From assembly GCF_017573505.1 (NCBI RefSeq), contig NZ_JAGEOJ010000006.1:62001-126000 (forward strand): a stretch of DNA of 64,000 bases, given 5' to 3'. This stretch comes from Actinomadura barringtoniae. Its GTDB lineage: Bacteria; Actinomycetota; Actinomycetes; Streptosporangiales; Streptosporangiaceae. Shown in pieces: positions 46,196-54,257 of this stretch. A program made the position numbers and the translations under genes. The notes beneath the pieces were generated by a model. The model was not told the DNA's origin and did not search any database. It saw only the letters and a list, made by a program, of their open reading frames with translations. The first letter of the stretch is position 1, and the number at the start of each line of letters is the position of its first letter.

Positions 46196-47019
46196 GAGCC
46201 CGCGTCGCTCAGCCGGACGAAGACCCGGGGCCGGCGCTCGTCCTCGTTGCAGAATCCGAACAGCAGTCCGTCCTCGACTTCGCAGACCCTGATGGTGGTG
46301 CGGACGTCGCAGGCGAACTCGTAGCGGTACCAGCCCTGCCAGACCGGTCTCTCGGGCAGGGTGAGCCCGGCGTCGGCGACGGCGTTCTCGGCGCGTTCGA
46401 CATAGCTCGGGAACGACACGTGATCGTTGGTGACGTCGCACTCGCGCGACGTCCACCGGAATGTCGACGAGGCGAGCGGTTCGGTCATGACCGGCAGCGG
46501 ATCGACCGGCGGCAGCTCCTCGAGCGGGCAGTCGAGCCCGTCCGGGGCCTGCGCCGCGACCTTCGGCGTCCCGCCGCCGAAGTCGACCCAGACGGTGTTC
46601 GCGGTCAGATCGGCGAGGACGACGCCATCGGCGTCTCGGACCACTTCCAGGAAATCGACGAACCCGTACTCGGGATCCCGGTTCGGCCGTGGCCGCCGCC
46701 CGTGCCTGATCACATGGTTGACCGTCACCTTGTCGCTCGGCCGGCAGCCGCCCGACAGGATCCGCACGGTCGTGCCACGGGCGACGAGCGCGTGCATGTG
46801 CGAGCGCCAGAACTCCTCGCGTGTCATCCCCGACACCGGCAGCCACCACTGCGGTCCGGTGCCCTCCATGAAACGGAACAGCTCGTCCTGCTGCAACGTG
46901 CCGCGGGCGGTGATGCCGTAGAAGACAAGGAATTCCGTGGAGGTCAGCGTCCGGGGCGCTCCCGTGCCCGTGCCGGAGGCCGTCCCCGTCCCCGTCCCCG
47001 TCCCCGTGCCCGCGCTCAT
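46192..47019 (-). CDS. acyl-ACP thioesterase-like double hot-dog protein
   Basis: 275-aa protein. After a Gly-Thr repeat (~3-20), two hot-dog-like halves appear: the first around EFLVFYGITARGTLQQDELFRFME, the second with TSRECDVTNDHVSFPSYVERAENAV, a pattern close to the 4HBT/acyl-ACP thioesterase D-x-x-x-H-V-x-x-x-x-Y motif. I infer cleavage of, or binding to, an acyl-ACP thioester. ATG 47019 overlaps the diiron gene stop (ATGA). The assignment to thioesterases is moderate; a dehydratase-like hot-dog is the alternative. Confidence 0.65.
   Translation of the reverse strand: MSAGTGTGTGTGTASGTGTGAPRTLTSTEFLVFYGITARGTLQQDELFRFMEGTGPQWWLPVSGMTREEFWRSHMHALVARGTTVRILSGGCRPSDKVTVNHVIRHGRRPRPNRDPEYGFVDFLEVVRDADGVVLADLTANTVWVDFGGGTPKVAAQAPDGLDCPLEELPPVDPLPVMTEPLASSTFRWTSRECDVTNDHVSFPSYVERAENAVADAGLTLPERPVWQGWYRYEFACDVRTTIRVCEVEDGLLFGFCNEDERRPRVFVRLSDAGS
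46961..47016 (-). repeat. hexamer repeat encoding a Gly-Thr tract
   Basis: CGTCCC hexamers (four in a row at 46981-47004) with related CGTGCC units on both sides encode GTGTGTGT at the N terminus of the thioesterase-like protein, right after its start codon. Confidence 0.85.
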
Positions 47020-48137
47020 GTGGCGTCTCCGTTCGCGGCCGCGATGGTCGACTCGATCTGCTTGCTCCGGCGGAGCAGTTCCTCCTGCTCGATCTCGCGT
47101 GCCCTGGCCTCGTCCGCCGCCGAGATCTCGTCCTGGTCCATCGTCGAGAACCGCAGCAGCCGCAGCTGGTCGAGGCCCTCCTGCATGCGCGGGCCGAACA
47201 GGTTGATGCTCTTCAGAGCAGGCACGATCCGGGAGAAAAGCCGGTACCGGAACACCCGCAGCGCCGCGGACTTCCGGGTCAGCTGGATGCACTCCTCGGC
47301 CCCGTAGTCGAGGTTGCGCCACAGCTCCTCACCGGCGAAGCGCTCGCTGAGCACATGGCACGCCTCGACCGCGAACTCCTCCCGCTCACGGCGTTCGGCC
47401 TCGGTGAGGTCCTGGTAGTACTGGCGCAACGCGATCTGGCCGAACGCGACGTGCCGCGACTCGTCCTCGAGCACGTAGGCGTTGAAGGCCTTGGCCAGCG
47501 GATCGGTCATCAGATCCCGCTGGATGCTGAACGAGGCCAGGGCCAGGCCCTCCAGAAGCACCTGCATGCCGAGGTAGGTGAAGTCCCACCTGGCGTCCCG
47601 GACGATCGTGTCGAGCAGGCCCTGCAGCGAGTCGGTGATCGGGTACCGGACGCCGATCTTCTCGCGGAGGTAACGGTCGTAGGCCTCCACATGCCGGGCC
47701 TCGTCCATCACCTGGGTGGAGGCGTAGAACTTGGCGTCCATGTCCGGCACCATCCGCACCACCTGCGCGGCGCACACGAGCGCGCCCTGCTCGCCGTGCA
47801 GGAACTGGGAGTACATCCAGCCGGCGGTGTGCGTCCTGACGACCGACCGCTCCTTCTCCGGCAGGCGGTCCCACAGCTCGGAGTCGGCGATCCAGATCAG
47901 CTCGTCCGGCATGCCCAGCGGGTCGCCGGGATCGGTCTCGTGGCTCCAGTCGAGTCTGGTCTCGGCGTCCCACTGCCGCTGCTTGCCCTTGGCGTAGAGG
48001 CTGATCAGACGTTCGGACCGCTGGTCGTAGTCCCAGGTGAACAGCGCCTCACCACCCACCGGGACGGCCCAGCTTCCCGCCAGTCCGGCAAGGGCCTCCG
48101 GTCCATCGGAGCCGGCCTCGCGCATTACCGTCATCAT
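47016..48137 (-). CDS. ferritin-like non-heme diiron oxidase
   Basis: 373-aa helical protein with the metal-ligand pattern of ferritin-like diiron oxygenases: FLHGEQGAL (Glu, ~113), MDEARHVEAY (ExxH, ~146), LLEGLALASF (Glu, ~201) and EDESRHVAFG (ExxH, ~232). This fold includes acyl-ACP desaturases and N-oxygenases such as AurF/CmlI/VlmB. Lying between an ACP and a thioesterase-like gene, it probably oxidises an ACP-bound acyl or amine. The Rieske and ferredoxin genes of the divergent operon are candidate electron donors. ATG 48137 is used; GGCAAGGG lies immediately upstream. Confidence 0.85.
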   Translation of the reverse strand: MMTVMREAGSDGPEALAGLAGSWAVPVGGEALFTWDYDQRSERLISLYAKGKQRQWDAETRLDWSHETDPGDPLGMPDELIWIADSELWDRLPEKERSVVRTHTAGWMYSQFLHGEQGALVCAAQVVRMVPDMDAKFYASTQVMDEARHVEAYDRYLREKIGVRYPITDSLQGLLDTIVRDARWDFTYLGMQVLLEGLALASFSIQRDLMTDPLAKAFNAYVLEDESRHVAFGQIALRQYYQDLTEAERREREEFAVEACHVLSERFAGEELWRNLDYGAEECIQLTRKSAALRVFRYRLFSRIVPALKSINLFGPRMQEGLDQLRLLRFSTMDQDEISAADEARAREIEQEELLRRSKQIESTIAAANGDAT

Positions 48138-48140
48138 CCC

Positions 48141-48240
48141 TTGCCAGTCATGAAGTACTCGTCCATGAAGTGCTCGCCGTCGTCATGAAGTGCTCGCCGT
48201 CGTCATGAAGTGCTCGCCGTCGTCATGAAATGCCCGTCGC
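48141..48240 (-). repeat. 20-bp tandem repeats between ACP 1 and the diiron gene
   Basis: Five imperfect 20-bp copies; 48181-48200 and 48201-48220 are identical (CGTCATGAAGTGCTCGCCGT) and the outer copies diverge. On the coding strand each copy contains CTTCATGAC, giving extra ATGs that lead to short frames only. Confidence 0.92.
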
Positions 48241-48244
48241 CCGT

Positions 48245-48496
48245 TCAGGCCGAGTATTCGGACAGCGCTTCATTGGCCACCTCGACGATTCCACTGATCG
48301 TGGTGATTCCCAGCGCCTGGTTCAGGTCGAACTCGAAGTCGTACTTGTCCTCGAGCGAGAACACGATGTCGGCGATCTGAAGGCTGGACAGACCGAGCCG
48401 GTCTATTTCCGTATCGGCATTGAGCTCCACGCCGTCGGGAAGCTTGTTGCGGAGCTTTTTCTTGATCATTCCCAGGACTTCTTCCAGAGTGATCAA
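48245..48496 (-). CDS. acyl carrier protein (ACP 1)
   Basis: 83-aa carrier protein, first gene of the long leftward operon. The carrier site is LGLSSLQIADI with Ser38 expected to carry phosphopantetheine. EVLGMIKKKLRNKLPDGVEL and VFSLEDKYDFEFD form the helices around it. The best start is TTG at 48496, which has AAAGAGG five bases upstream; the frame stays open further out without a good start. Probably loaded by the FAAL. A SARP-like direct repeat lies about 100 bp upstream. Confidence 0.88.
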   Translation of the reverse strand: MITLEEVLGMIKKKLRNKLPDGVELNADTEIDRLGLSSLQIADIVFSLEDKYDFEFDLNQALGITTISGIVEVANEALSEYSA

Positions 48497-48590
48497 TGTG
48501 ACCTCTTTCGTCGGCTCGGCCGCCCTGGACAGCCTCGATTCTGCGGACCCGCCGGGCGGGCTGGCAAGCCCTCGGCGATCTGGTGGACCG

Positions 48591-48608
48591 TCCGTGAACC
48601 CTCCGTGG
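48591..48608. promoter_or_regulatory. candidate SARP-binding direct repeat
   Basis: TCCGTGA at 48591-48597 and TCCGTGG at 48602-48608, offset by 11 bp (heptamer plus 4-bp spacer), in the 189-bp region between the divergent operons. SARP regulators bind heptamer direct repeats with this 11-bp period, and a SARP gene lies in the cluster. Confidence 0.5.
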
Positions 48609-48685
48609 ATCGGCCACGAACCGGAAGCGGACCGCGGTGCCGCACCATCGAGACATGGCCAACCGCGAAGGGGCATCTGACTAGG

Positions 48686-49282
48686 ATGGAATTGCTACGT
48701 TTCGCATTCGGCGAAGACTGGCTCAGCATCCGGGACATGGAACCGCAGGACATCGAGCCATTCGTGTCCTACTGGCATGACGGCGGGGCGGACCTCGCCT
48801 TCCTCGGCATCGACCTGGACAAGCTCGGCGCCAGGGAAGACACCCGGAAGAGATTTCTGGACCTCTGCCGTAGAGGCGAACCGAAAGACCGAGCCGTCGG
48901 CTTCACCTTTCACCTGAACGACTCAGTGATCGGCTATACCAATATCAATATTCAGGGCCGCCCCAAGGGATATCTCCACGTCCATCTGACGGATCCGGCG
49001 GCGCGGCGGCGCGGCGTCGTGTCCGCGATCCTGTTGCAGAGCCTTCCCGTGCTGGCGGATCACGTGCTCACCGAGTACCCGATCGACGGGCTCGTCCTGG
49101 AGACGCGCACCCGCAACGTCGGCATCAACCGTGTCGTGCGGAGCGTCGGGCTGCGCCCGGCCTCGACCGGCCACCTGGAGGACCCGGACGGGCTCGCGGG
49201 CCCGGGCGAGTTCAACGTCTACGACCTCGACGCAGCCACCATCAGAGCGCTCGTCGCCCAGCCTGTCGGAGGTTCTTCGTGA
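48686..49282 (+). CDS. GNAT family acetyltransferase
   Basis: 198-aa acetyltransferase, first gene of the rightward operon. RDMEPQDIEPFVSYWHDGG matches the RimJ/RimL-type opening, GYTNINIQG the central strands, and HLTDPAARRRGVVSAIL the acetyl-CoA loop (R-x-x-G-V). TRNVGINRVVRSVGLRP is the family's C-terminal Asn/Arg region. The ATG has only a weak ribosome binding site. The stop overlaps the GTG of the 574-aa unknown. It could acetylate an amine intermediate. Confidence 0.85.
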   Translation: MELLRFAFGEDWLSIRDMEPQDIEPFVSYWHDGGADLAFLGIDLDKLGAREDTRKRFLDLCRRGEPKDRAVGFTFHLNDSVIGYTNINIQGRPKGYLHVHLTDPAARRRGVVSAILLQSLPVLADHVLTEYPIDGLVLETRTRNVGINRVVRSVGLRPASTGHLEDPDGLAGPGEFNVYDLDAATIRALVAQPVGGSS

Positions 49283-51003
49283 TCGAAGCCGAACCGGCCG
49301 TCCACACGCTCGACTCCGACGTCGAGTATCGGCTCCGCATCATCCGCGACGACGCGTCGCACGACGACCGCGCGGTCGCGCTCGGCCTGCTCGCGACCGG
49401 CATCGCCGGCACGCCGGCCGAGACCCCCGCGCTCCTCGACCAGAAGGCCGTCGAGACCGTTCTCGACCAGGCGGGCGAGTGGCGCTCGGCGCTGTACGAC
49501 CTGTGGTACCGGCTGCGAATCCCGTTCGGGGACGCCCCGCTGGACTCCTGGTACGTGCTCGCGCTCGCCTTCGGCAAGACCGGGGGCGACGTTCCGAAGG
49601 CGGTGGAGCTCCACGCCGGCGTCCTGCAGAGGATGGCGGCGGCCGAGGATCCGATCGCCGTCCTCCGCACCGAGTTCGGGCTGACCGGCGAGACGCGCGA
49701 GGGCGGCGAGGACGCGTTCGCGGACGCCGTGCTCGCCCGCGCGCCGTTCCGGTCCGCGCTGCCGCGGCCCTGGCACGCCGGCCTGCGCGAACGCGCCCTG
49801 GCCCCGTGGACGGACCTGCGCGAGGAGGAACGGCCCGTCCTGCTCCTGGAGCTCAAGCAGCGGATCCAGGGCCTGGAGCAGGTCAGGTTCTTCGTCCGGG
49901 GTGAGGTGCTGGAGAACAAGCAGGTCGCCGCGCGGCTCCACGACTGCGCCCGGACCGCGCCCGAGGAGTGGGACGAGGCCACGCTCGCGGTGGCCACGCT
50001 CGCCTGGATGTGGCGGGAGTCCGGATTCTGCCTCCAGGAGCTCAACCAGTCGATCCTTTCCCTCCCGCTGGTGATCGACTTCATGGTCCGGCGCATCCGC
50101 GACTACGCGGCCTCGGCGGGCGTTGCGGCGGCGGAGCCGCCCGAGTCCCCGATCGAGCTGGCGCGGCAGCTCGGCCGGCTGCGCGTGCGGATCGAACGCG
50201 ACCACCTGCGCTGCCTGCAGTTCGACGGGAGCAACTGGGAGCGGCGCGAGTTCCTGGTGCCGCGCTCGGCCTGTTCGGCGATCCTGGATCTGCCCGGCGA
50301 TCTGCGCGAGCAGCTGCAGGACCGGTTCGATGCCGCCCTTCCCGGGGAGGGCCCGCCCGTGTGGGCCGCCGCGATGGACGCCGCGACGGCGGCCGGCGCC
50401 ACTCCCACGGACGTCATCAAGGAGCTGGCACGCTGGGCGGCCGCCGACACCGCGCTCCCCGTCGACTACGCGATCTTCACGACGCCGATCGGCGTCAAGC
50501 TCGACGCCCCCTGGGAGCTCGAGTACGAGGACGTGTTCTGCTACACCGCGTTCCACGAGGGGTTCGACCGGGACGCCGAGGGCGTGCCGTTCGATCACGT
50601 CGGCATCCAGAACGCCATCGGCCAGCGGCTTCGCTACAACGTGGTGAAGAAGGCGCAGAACTACACGCTGCTGCGCCGCTTCAAGGCGCAGTCGTTCAAC
50701 CTGCCCGACATCGCCGTCGCCGAGGACGCCAACCACGGCGGCCACCGCGCGGCCGGCATCAGGCTGAGCTGCCGCATCCCCACCTACATCCACCACGACG
50801 GCCTCACCTGGAAAGGGCTGGCCGACGTCAGGCTCAACCGGACCATTTACCGCGAGCACCTGGAGTTCCGGCCGTCCGACGTTCCCCTGGCCTCGCGCCT
50901 GGCCACCTGGCTCGGCTGGATCGCCGACGCCGCCTACGCCCGCGGCCTGGAGTTCGACCGCGTCTACGGCAAGAAGCTCACCCGGCCCGGGGAGGAGAAG
51001 TGA
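49279..51003 (+). CDS. 574-aa protein of unknown function in the biosynthetic operon
   Basis: Soluble, mostly helical protein with no signal peptide or membrane helix and no motif I recognise. Notable stretches are YDLWYRLRIPFGDAPLDSW (~75), LAWMWRESGFCLQELNQS (~240), FCYTAFHEGFDRDAEG (~415) and EDANHGGHRAAGIRLSCRIPTYIHHDG (~480-510). The last is rich in His, Asp and Glu and could bind metal. The GTG overlaps the GNAT stop, and its own stop overlaps the Rieske GTG, so it is made together with electron-transfer proteins. It may be a new oxygenase component or a scaffold; this is inference only. Confidence 0.75.
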   Translation: MIEAEPAVHTLDSDVEYRLRIIRDDASHDDRAVALGLLATGIAGTPAETPALLDQKAVETVLDQAGEWRSALYDLWYRLRIPFGDAPLDSWYVLALAFGKTGGDVPKAVELHAGVLQRMAAAEDPIAVLRTEFGLTGETREGGEDAFADAVLARAPFRSALPRPWHAGLRERALAPWTDLREEERPVLLLELKQRIQGLEQVRFFVRGEVLENKQVAARLHDCARTAPEEWDEATLAVATLAWMWRESGFCLQELNQSILSLPLVIDFMVRRIRDYAASAGVAAAEPPESPIELARQLGRLRVRIERDHLRCLQFDGSNWERREFLVPRSACSAILDLPGDLREQLQDRFDAALPGEGPPVWAAAMDAATAAGATPTDVIKELARWAAADTALPVDYAIFTTPIGVKLDAPWELEYEDVFCYTAFHEGFDRDAEGVPFDHVGIQNAIGQRLRYNVVKKAQNYTLLRRFKAQSFNLPDIAVAEDANHGGHRAAGIRLSCRIPTYIHHDGLTWKGLADVRLNRTIYREHLEFRPSDVPLASRLATWLGWIADAAYARGLEFDRVYGKKLTRPGEEK

Positions 51004-51248
51004 CGGCGTCCCCGGTCCGCCTGTCCGACGGCCGCCTGGTCGTCCGGCACGGTACGAGCGAGTACGAGATCCCCGAGCACTGCCCGCACCTCGGTGCGCC
51101 CCTCGACCAGGCCTACCTGAACGGCCCGTTCCTGCGCTGCGCCTGGCACGGGGCCACGTTCGACGTCCGCACCGGTGAGCGGCTGCGCGGACCTGCCTGC
51201 CCGAACCTGCCGACACCCGGCCCGAACCTGCCGACACCCGGAAAGTGA
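51000..51248 (+). CDS. minimal Rieske [2Fe-2S] protein
   Basis: 82-aa Rieske-fold ferredoxin, shorter than the usual ~100-110 residues. Cluster ligands are Cys28/His30 in HCPHLGAPL and Cys47/His50 in CAWHGATFD. The C terminus is a PNLPTPG duplication (21-bp tandem repeat). The GTG overlaps the upstream stop (GTGA). Likely passes electrons to an oxygenase of the cluster, such as the diiron protein or the 574-aa unknown. Confidence 0.88.
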   Translation: MTASPVRLSDGRLVVRHGTSEYEIPEHCPHLGAPLDQAYLNGPFLRCAWHGATFDVRTGERLRGPACPNLPTPGPNLPTPGK

Positions 51249-51254
51249 CCACCG

Positions 51255-51509
51255 ATGGCATTCGTGATCACCCAGCCCTGCGAGAACGTCAAGGACGGCG
51301 CCTGCGTCGATGTGTGTCCGGCGGACTGCATCGAGACCACCGAGGCGGCCGACCAGTACTTCATCGACCCGGAACGCTGCATCGACTGCGACGTCTGCGT
51401 GACCGTCTGCCCGGTCGACGCGATCTACCGGGACAGCGAGGTCCCCGCCGAGTGGGACTCCTACATCGCCAAGAACGACGCGTTCTTCAACGGCGGGAAC
51501 GCCTCATGA
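51255..51509 (+). CDS. 7Fe ferredoxin, FdxA-like
   Basis: 84-aa ferredoxin. The first cluster uses Cys9, Cys17, Cys21 (CENVKDGACVDVCP) and the second Cys42, Cys45, Cys48, Cys52 (CIDCDVCVTVCP), as in actinobacterial [3Fe-4S][4Fe-4S] FdxA proteins. The tail EVPAEWDSYIAKNDAFF is also family-typical. It begins 6 bp after the Rieske stop, and its stop overlaps the cupin ATG. Expected soluble electron donor for the cluster's oxidases. Confidence 0.93.
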   Translation: MAFVITQPCENVKDGACVDVCPADCIETTEAADQYFIDPERCIDCDVCVTVCPVDAIYRDSEVPAEWDSYIAKNDAFFNGGNAS

Positions 51510-52063
51510 CGACCCCCGTCCGGAAACCGGACCTCAAGATCGTCAACTGGGCCGACTGTGAGATCGGCGCCGACATGACGCGGCTCTCGGTGTCGCACGC
51601 GCCCCGGCCCACCACGATGGCCGGAGCGGTGAACGCGACGGGCGAGGCGATGGTCCGTTCCGGGACCGCCGTCGGCGCCGACGTGATCAGGCTGGCCGCC
51701 GGCGCGGGCTTCGCCCCGCACACCCACCCGGGCCACCATGTGCTCACCGTGATCGCGGGCACCGGAACGATCACCTATGGCGGCCGGATCCACGAGACGC
51801 GCGCGGGACAGGTCTACATCATCGAGGGCGATGTCCCGCACGCCGTCGGCGCCATCACCGACCACCTGATCCTCGCGATCGGGGCGCCGCACAAGCCCGT
51901 CGACGCCCACGACCGGATGGAGCTGGTCCCCTACACCGAGGTGCTGGCCCCGGACGGCGACCTCGACTGCCTGATCTGCGGGGTGTCGGCCACCGCGCCG
52001 AAGATGCCGCACGATCTCGGCTGCCCGCACTGTCCCTGCGCCTCCTGCACGGGCCTGCGATGA
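51506..52063 (+). CDS. cupin-domain protein with Cys-rich C terminus
   Basis: 185-aa cupin. Motif 1 is GFAPHTHPGHHVLTVIAGTG (His72, His74, His78 region) and motif 2 lies around GDVPHAVGAITDH, giving a probable mononuclear metal site. The C-terminal ~45 residues hold a CLICG...LGCPHCPCASC cluster that could bind zinc or a second metal. ATG 51506 overlaps the ferredoxin stop, and its stop overlaps the dehydrogenase ATG. The function is unknown; cupins can be oxygenases, isomerases or sensors. Confidence 0.85.
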   Translation: MTTPVRKPDLKIVNWADCEIGADMTRLSVSHAPRPTTMAGAVNATGEAMVRSGTAVGADVIRLAAGAGFAPHTHPGHHVLTVIAGTGTITYGGRIHETRAGQVYIIEGDVPHAVGAITDHLILAIGAPHKPVDAHDRMELVPYTEVLAPDGDLDCLICGVSATAPKMPHDLGCPHCPCASCTGLR

Positions 52064-53415
52064 GCACGCTGGAACTCCTCGATCCGCGCACCGGCGCCGT
52101 TCGCGGGCGGTCGCCGGACGGCGGCGCTCACGAGGTCGCGGCGGCCGTGGCCGAGGCGAGGACGGCGACCGGCGCGTGGGAAGGGCTCACGGTTCGTGAA
52201 CGCGCCCGCCGCCTGCTCAGGCTGGCGGACAGGATCGAAGAGCAGGCCGCACTCTATGTCCGCCTCGAACAGGCCGGAACGGGCAAGCCCCGGCAACAGG
52301 CCCTCGACGAGGTCGGCCTCGCCGCCGATCTGTTCCGCTTCTACGCCGGAGCGGCACGGGCGGAGACGGGACCCGCGGCCGGGGCGCTGATCGACGGGCA
52401 CGAGAGCTGGGTCCGCTGGGAGCCCTGCGGGGTGGTGGCGGCGATCGTCCCGTGGAACTACCCGCTCCTCATGGCCGCTTGGCGGTGCGCTCCCGCGCTG
52501 GCCGCCGGCAACACGGTGGTGCTCAAGCCGGCCGAGTCGACCCCGGATTCGGCCCGGCGGCTGGCCGAGGACGCCGCGGAGCTCCTGGGCCCCGGGGTGC
52601 TGAACGCTCTGACCGGCGGCCGCGAATGCGGGCGGGCGCTGGTCGAGGCCGAGGTCGACGCGATCGCGTTCACCGGCAGCGTGGTCGGCGGCCAGGACGT
52701 CTCGCGGCGCGCGGGAGTGCGCCGGGTCAGCCTGGAGCTGGGCGGCAACTGCCCCGTCCTGGTGTTCGCCGACGCCCCTGGCCGAACGTGGGAGGCGCTC
52801 GCCGACGCCGTCACCTACAACGCCGGGCAGAGCTGCGCTGGGCCGAGCCGGGTGGTCACCATCGGCGGCGATCACACCGAGGCGGTGGAACGGCTGGCCG
52901 CCGCGCTGACGGCCAGGTCGGCCGGCCCCGGCTTCGGCCCGCTCAACAATCCCGCTCAGGCCGAACGCTACGACAGGCTGGTGGGCAAGGCGGAGGCCGG
53001 CTTCCGCGCCACCGGGGGCGTCACCGTCACCGAGTCCGAGACGGGCGGCTTCTGGCGGCCGGCGTGCGTGCTGGCCGACCTGCCCGGCGACGATCCGGCG
53101 ATCCGGGAGGAGGTGTTCGCGCCCGTTCTCACCGTTCAGCATGCCGCCGACGTCGACGCGGCGCTGCGCCTGGCCGCGAGCGTTCCGCAGGCGCTGGCGG
53201 CGAGCGTGTGGACCAGGGACATCGACTCGGGCCTGCGGGCCGCGCGGGCGTTGCGCGCCGGGGAGGTGTGGGTGAACTGCCACCTGGCGCAGACCGCCGA
53301 GCTGCCGCACGGCGGCCGTGCGGACTCGGGCACCGGTACCGATCTCAGCGTGCTCGCGCTGGCCGAGTACCGGCGTCCGAAGACCGTCACGGTGGACCTG
53401 TCGCTCACACGCTGA
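52060..53415 (+). CDS. aldehyde dehydrogenase
   Basis: 451-aa NAD(P)-dependent aldehyde dehydrogenase. Motifs: IVPWNYPLLMAAW, VVLKPAESTP, FTGSVVGG (cofactor loop), catalytic Glu in VSLELGGN and nucleophile Cys in YNAGQSCAGPS, then PIREEVFAPV-like IREEVFAPV. Last gene of the rightward overlapping operon (ATGA with the cupin). It may oxidise an aldehyde or aminoaldehyde precursor. Its stop lies in a 21-bp tandem duplication shared with the end of the convergent SARP gene. Confidence 0.93.
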   Translation: MSTLELLDPRTGAVRGRSPDGGAHEVAAAVAEARTATGAWEGLTVRERARRLLRLADRIEEQAALYVRLEQAGTGKPRQQALDEVGLAADLFRFYAGAARAETGPAAGALIDGHESWVRWEPCGVVAAIVPWNYPLLMAAWRCAPALAAGNTVVLKPAESTPDSARRLAEDAAELLGPGVLNALTGGRECGRALVEAEVDAIAFTGSVVGGQDVSRRAGVRRVSLELGGNCPVLVFADAPGRTWEALADAVTYNAGQSCAGPSRVVTIGGDHTEAVERLAAALTARSAGPGFGPLNNPAQAERYDRLVGKAEAGFRATGGVTVTESETGGFWRPACVLADLPGDDPAIREEVFAPVLTVQHAADVDAALRLAASVPQALAASVWTRDIDSGLRAARALRAGEVWVNCHLAQTAELPHGGRADSGTGTDLSVLALAEYRRPKTVTVDLSLTR

Positions 53416-53446
53416 GCGGCACCGATCACACGCCGAGCGGCACGTC
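53405..53446. repeat. 21-bp tandem duplication at the ALDH/SARP convergent ends
   Basis: Units 53405-53425 and 53426-53446 both begin TCACACGC and share GAGCGGCAC. Unit 1 holds the aldehyde dehydrogenase stop; unit 2 holds the SARP stop and last codons. Confidence 0.82.
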
Positions 53447-54181
53447 GCCGGTGAGGATCTTGGAATGCAGGCTGCGCAGCTCGCCGCTCGGCTCCAGGCC
53501 GATGTTCTCGACGAGGATCGTGCGGAACTCCCGGTAGGCCGACAGCGCCTCGGCCTGCCGGCCGTCCCGGTAGAGGGCGAGCATGAGCAGCCGCCAGAGC
53601 CGTTCGCGCAGCGGCTCCCAGCTCAGGGCCATCCGCAGGTGGTCGATCGCCTCATGGTTGCGGCCGAGCAGCAGGGACAGCCCCGCGAGATCCTGGATCG
53701 CGACGATCCGTTTCTCGTGCAGCCTGGTCGCGGCATCGCGGAGCGGCCCGCCGTCGGCGGTGAGGTCCTGCATCGCCTCGCCGCGCCACAGCCCAAGGGC
53801 CTGCTGGAGGAGCTCGGCGCGCAGCGGCGCGTCATGGTCGCCGCCGAGACCGACGCCGGCCTGGAACAGCTCCTCGAAGCGCAGCACGTCCACGTGGTCG
53901 GTCCGCACGGTCAGCTGGTAGCCGCGCGGAACGGTCTCGATCAGCGCCCCGGCCTGGTTCACGACCGGCCGCAGCGCCGACACGTAGGTCTTGATGTTGC
54001 CCTTGGCGAAACGCGGCGGATGGAGCGGCCACATCCCGTCGACGAGCTGGTCGATGCACACCGCGTGGTTGGCCCGGAGCAGGAGGAGCCCGAGCAGCTG
54101 GCGGTGCTTGGTCCGGCTGAGCCGAATCAGCCGGAGGTCCTCGTCGTAGATCTCGAGGTTGCCGAGCAGAAGGAATCTCAT
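53426..54181 (-). CDS. SARP-family (AfsR/BTAD) pathway activator
   Basis: 251-aa transcriptional activator. The N-terminal OmpR-like winged helix (~1-95) shows RTKHRQLLGLLLLRANHAVCIDQLVDGMW and GNIKTYVSALRPVV...VPRGYQL. The BTAD helical domain (~100-245) includes ALGLWRGEAMQDL and EAIDHLRMALSWEPLRERLWRLLMLALYRDGRQAEALSAY. SARPs activate antibiotic and lipid biosynthetic clusters by binding 11-bp-spaced direct repeats. ATG 54181 has GGAG at 6 bp. No ATPase or TPR extension, so it is a small, cluster-situated SARP. Confidence 0.95.
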   Translation of the reverse strand: MRFLLLGNLEIYDEDLRLIRLSRTKHRQLLGLLLLRANHAVCIDQLVDGMWPLHPPRFAKGNIKTYVSALRPVVNQAGALIETVPRGYQLTVRTDHVDVLRFEELFQAGVGLGGDHDAPLRAELLQQALGLWRGEAMQDLTADGGPLRDAATRLHEKRIVAIQDLAGLSLLLGRNHEAIDHLRMALSWEPLRERLWRLLMLALYRDGRQAEALSAYREFRTILVENIGLEPSGELRSLHSKILTGDVPLGV

Positions 54182-54257
54182 CGTCGACTCCGGTCAATGG
54201 CGGCCCGGTGAACGGGCCGCGCGACAGCCGCCCAGGTCAGGTCGAACTGTGGATCTG

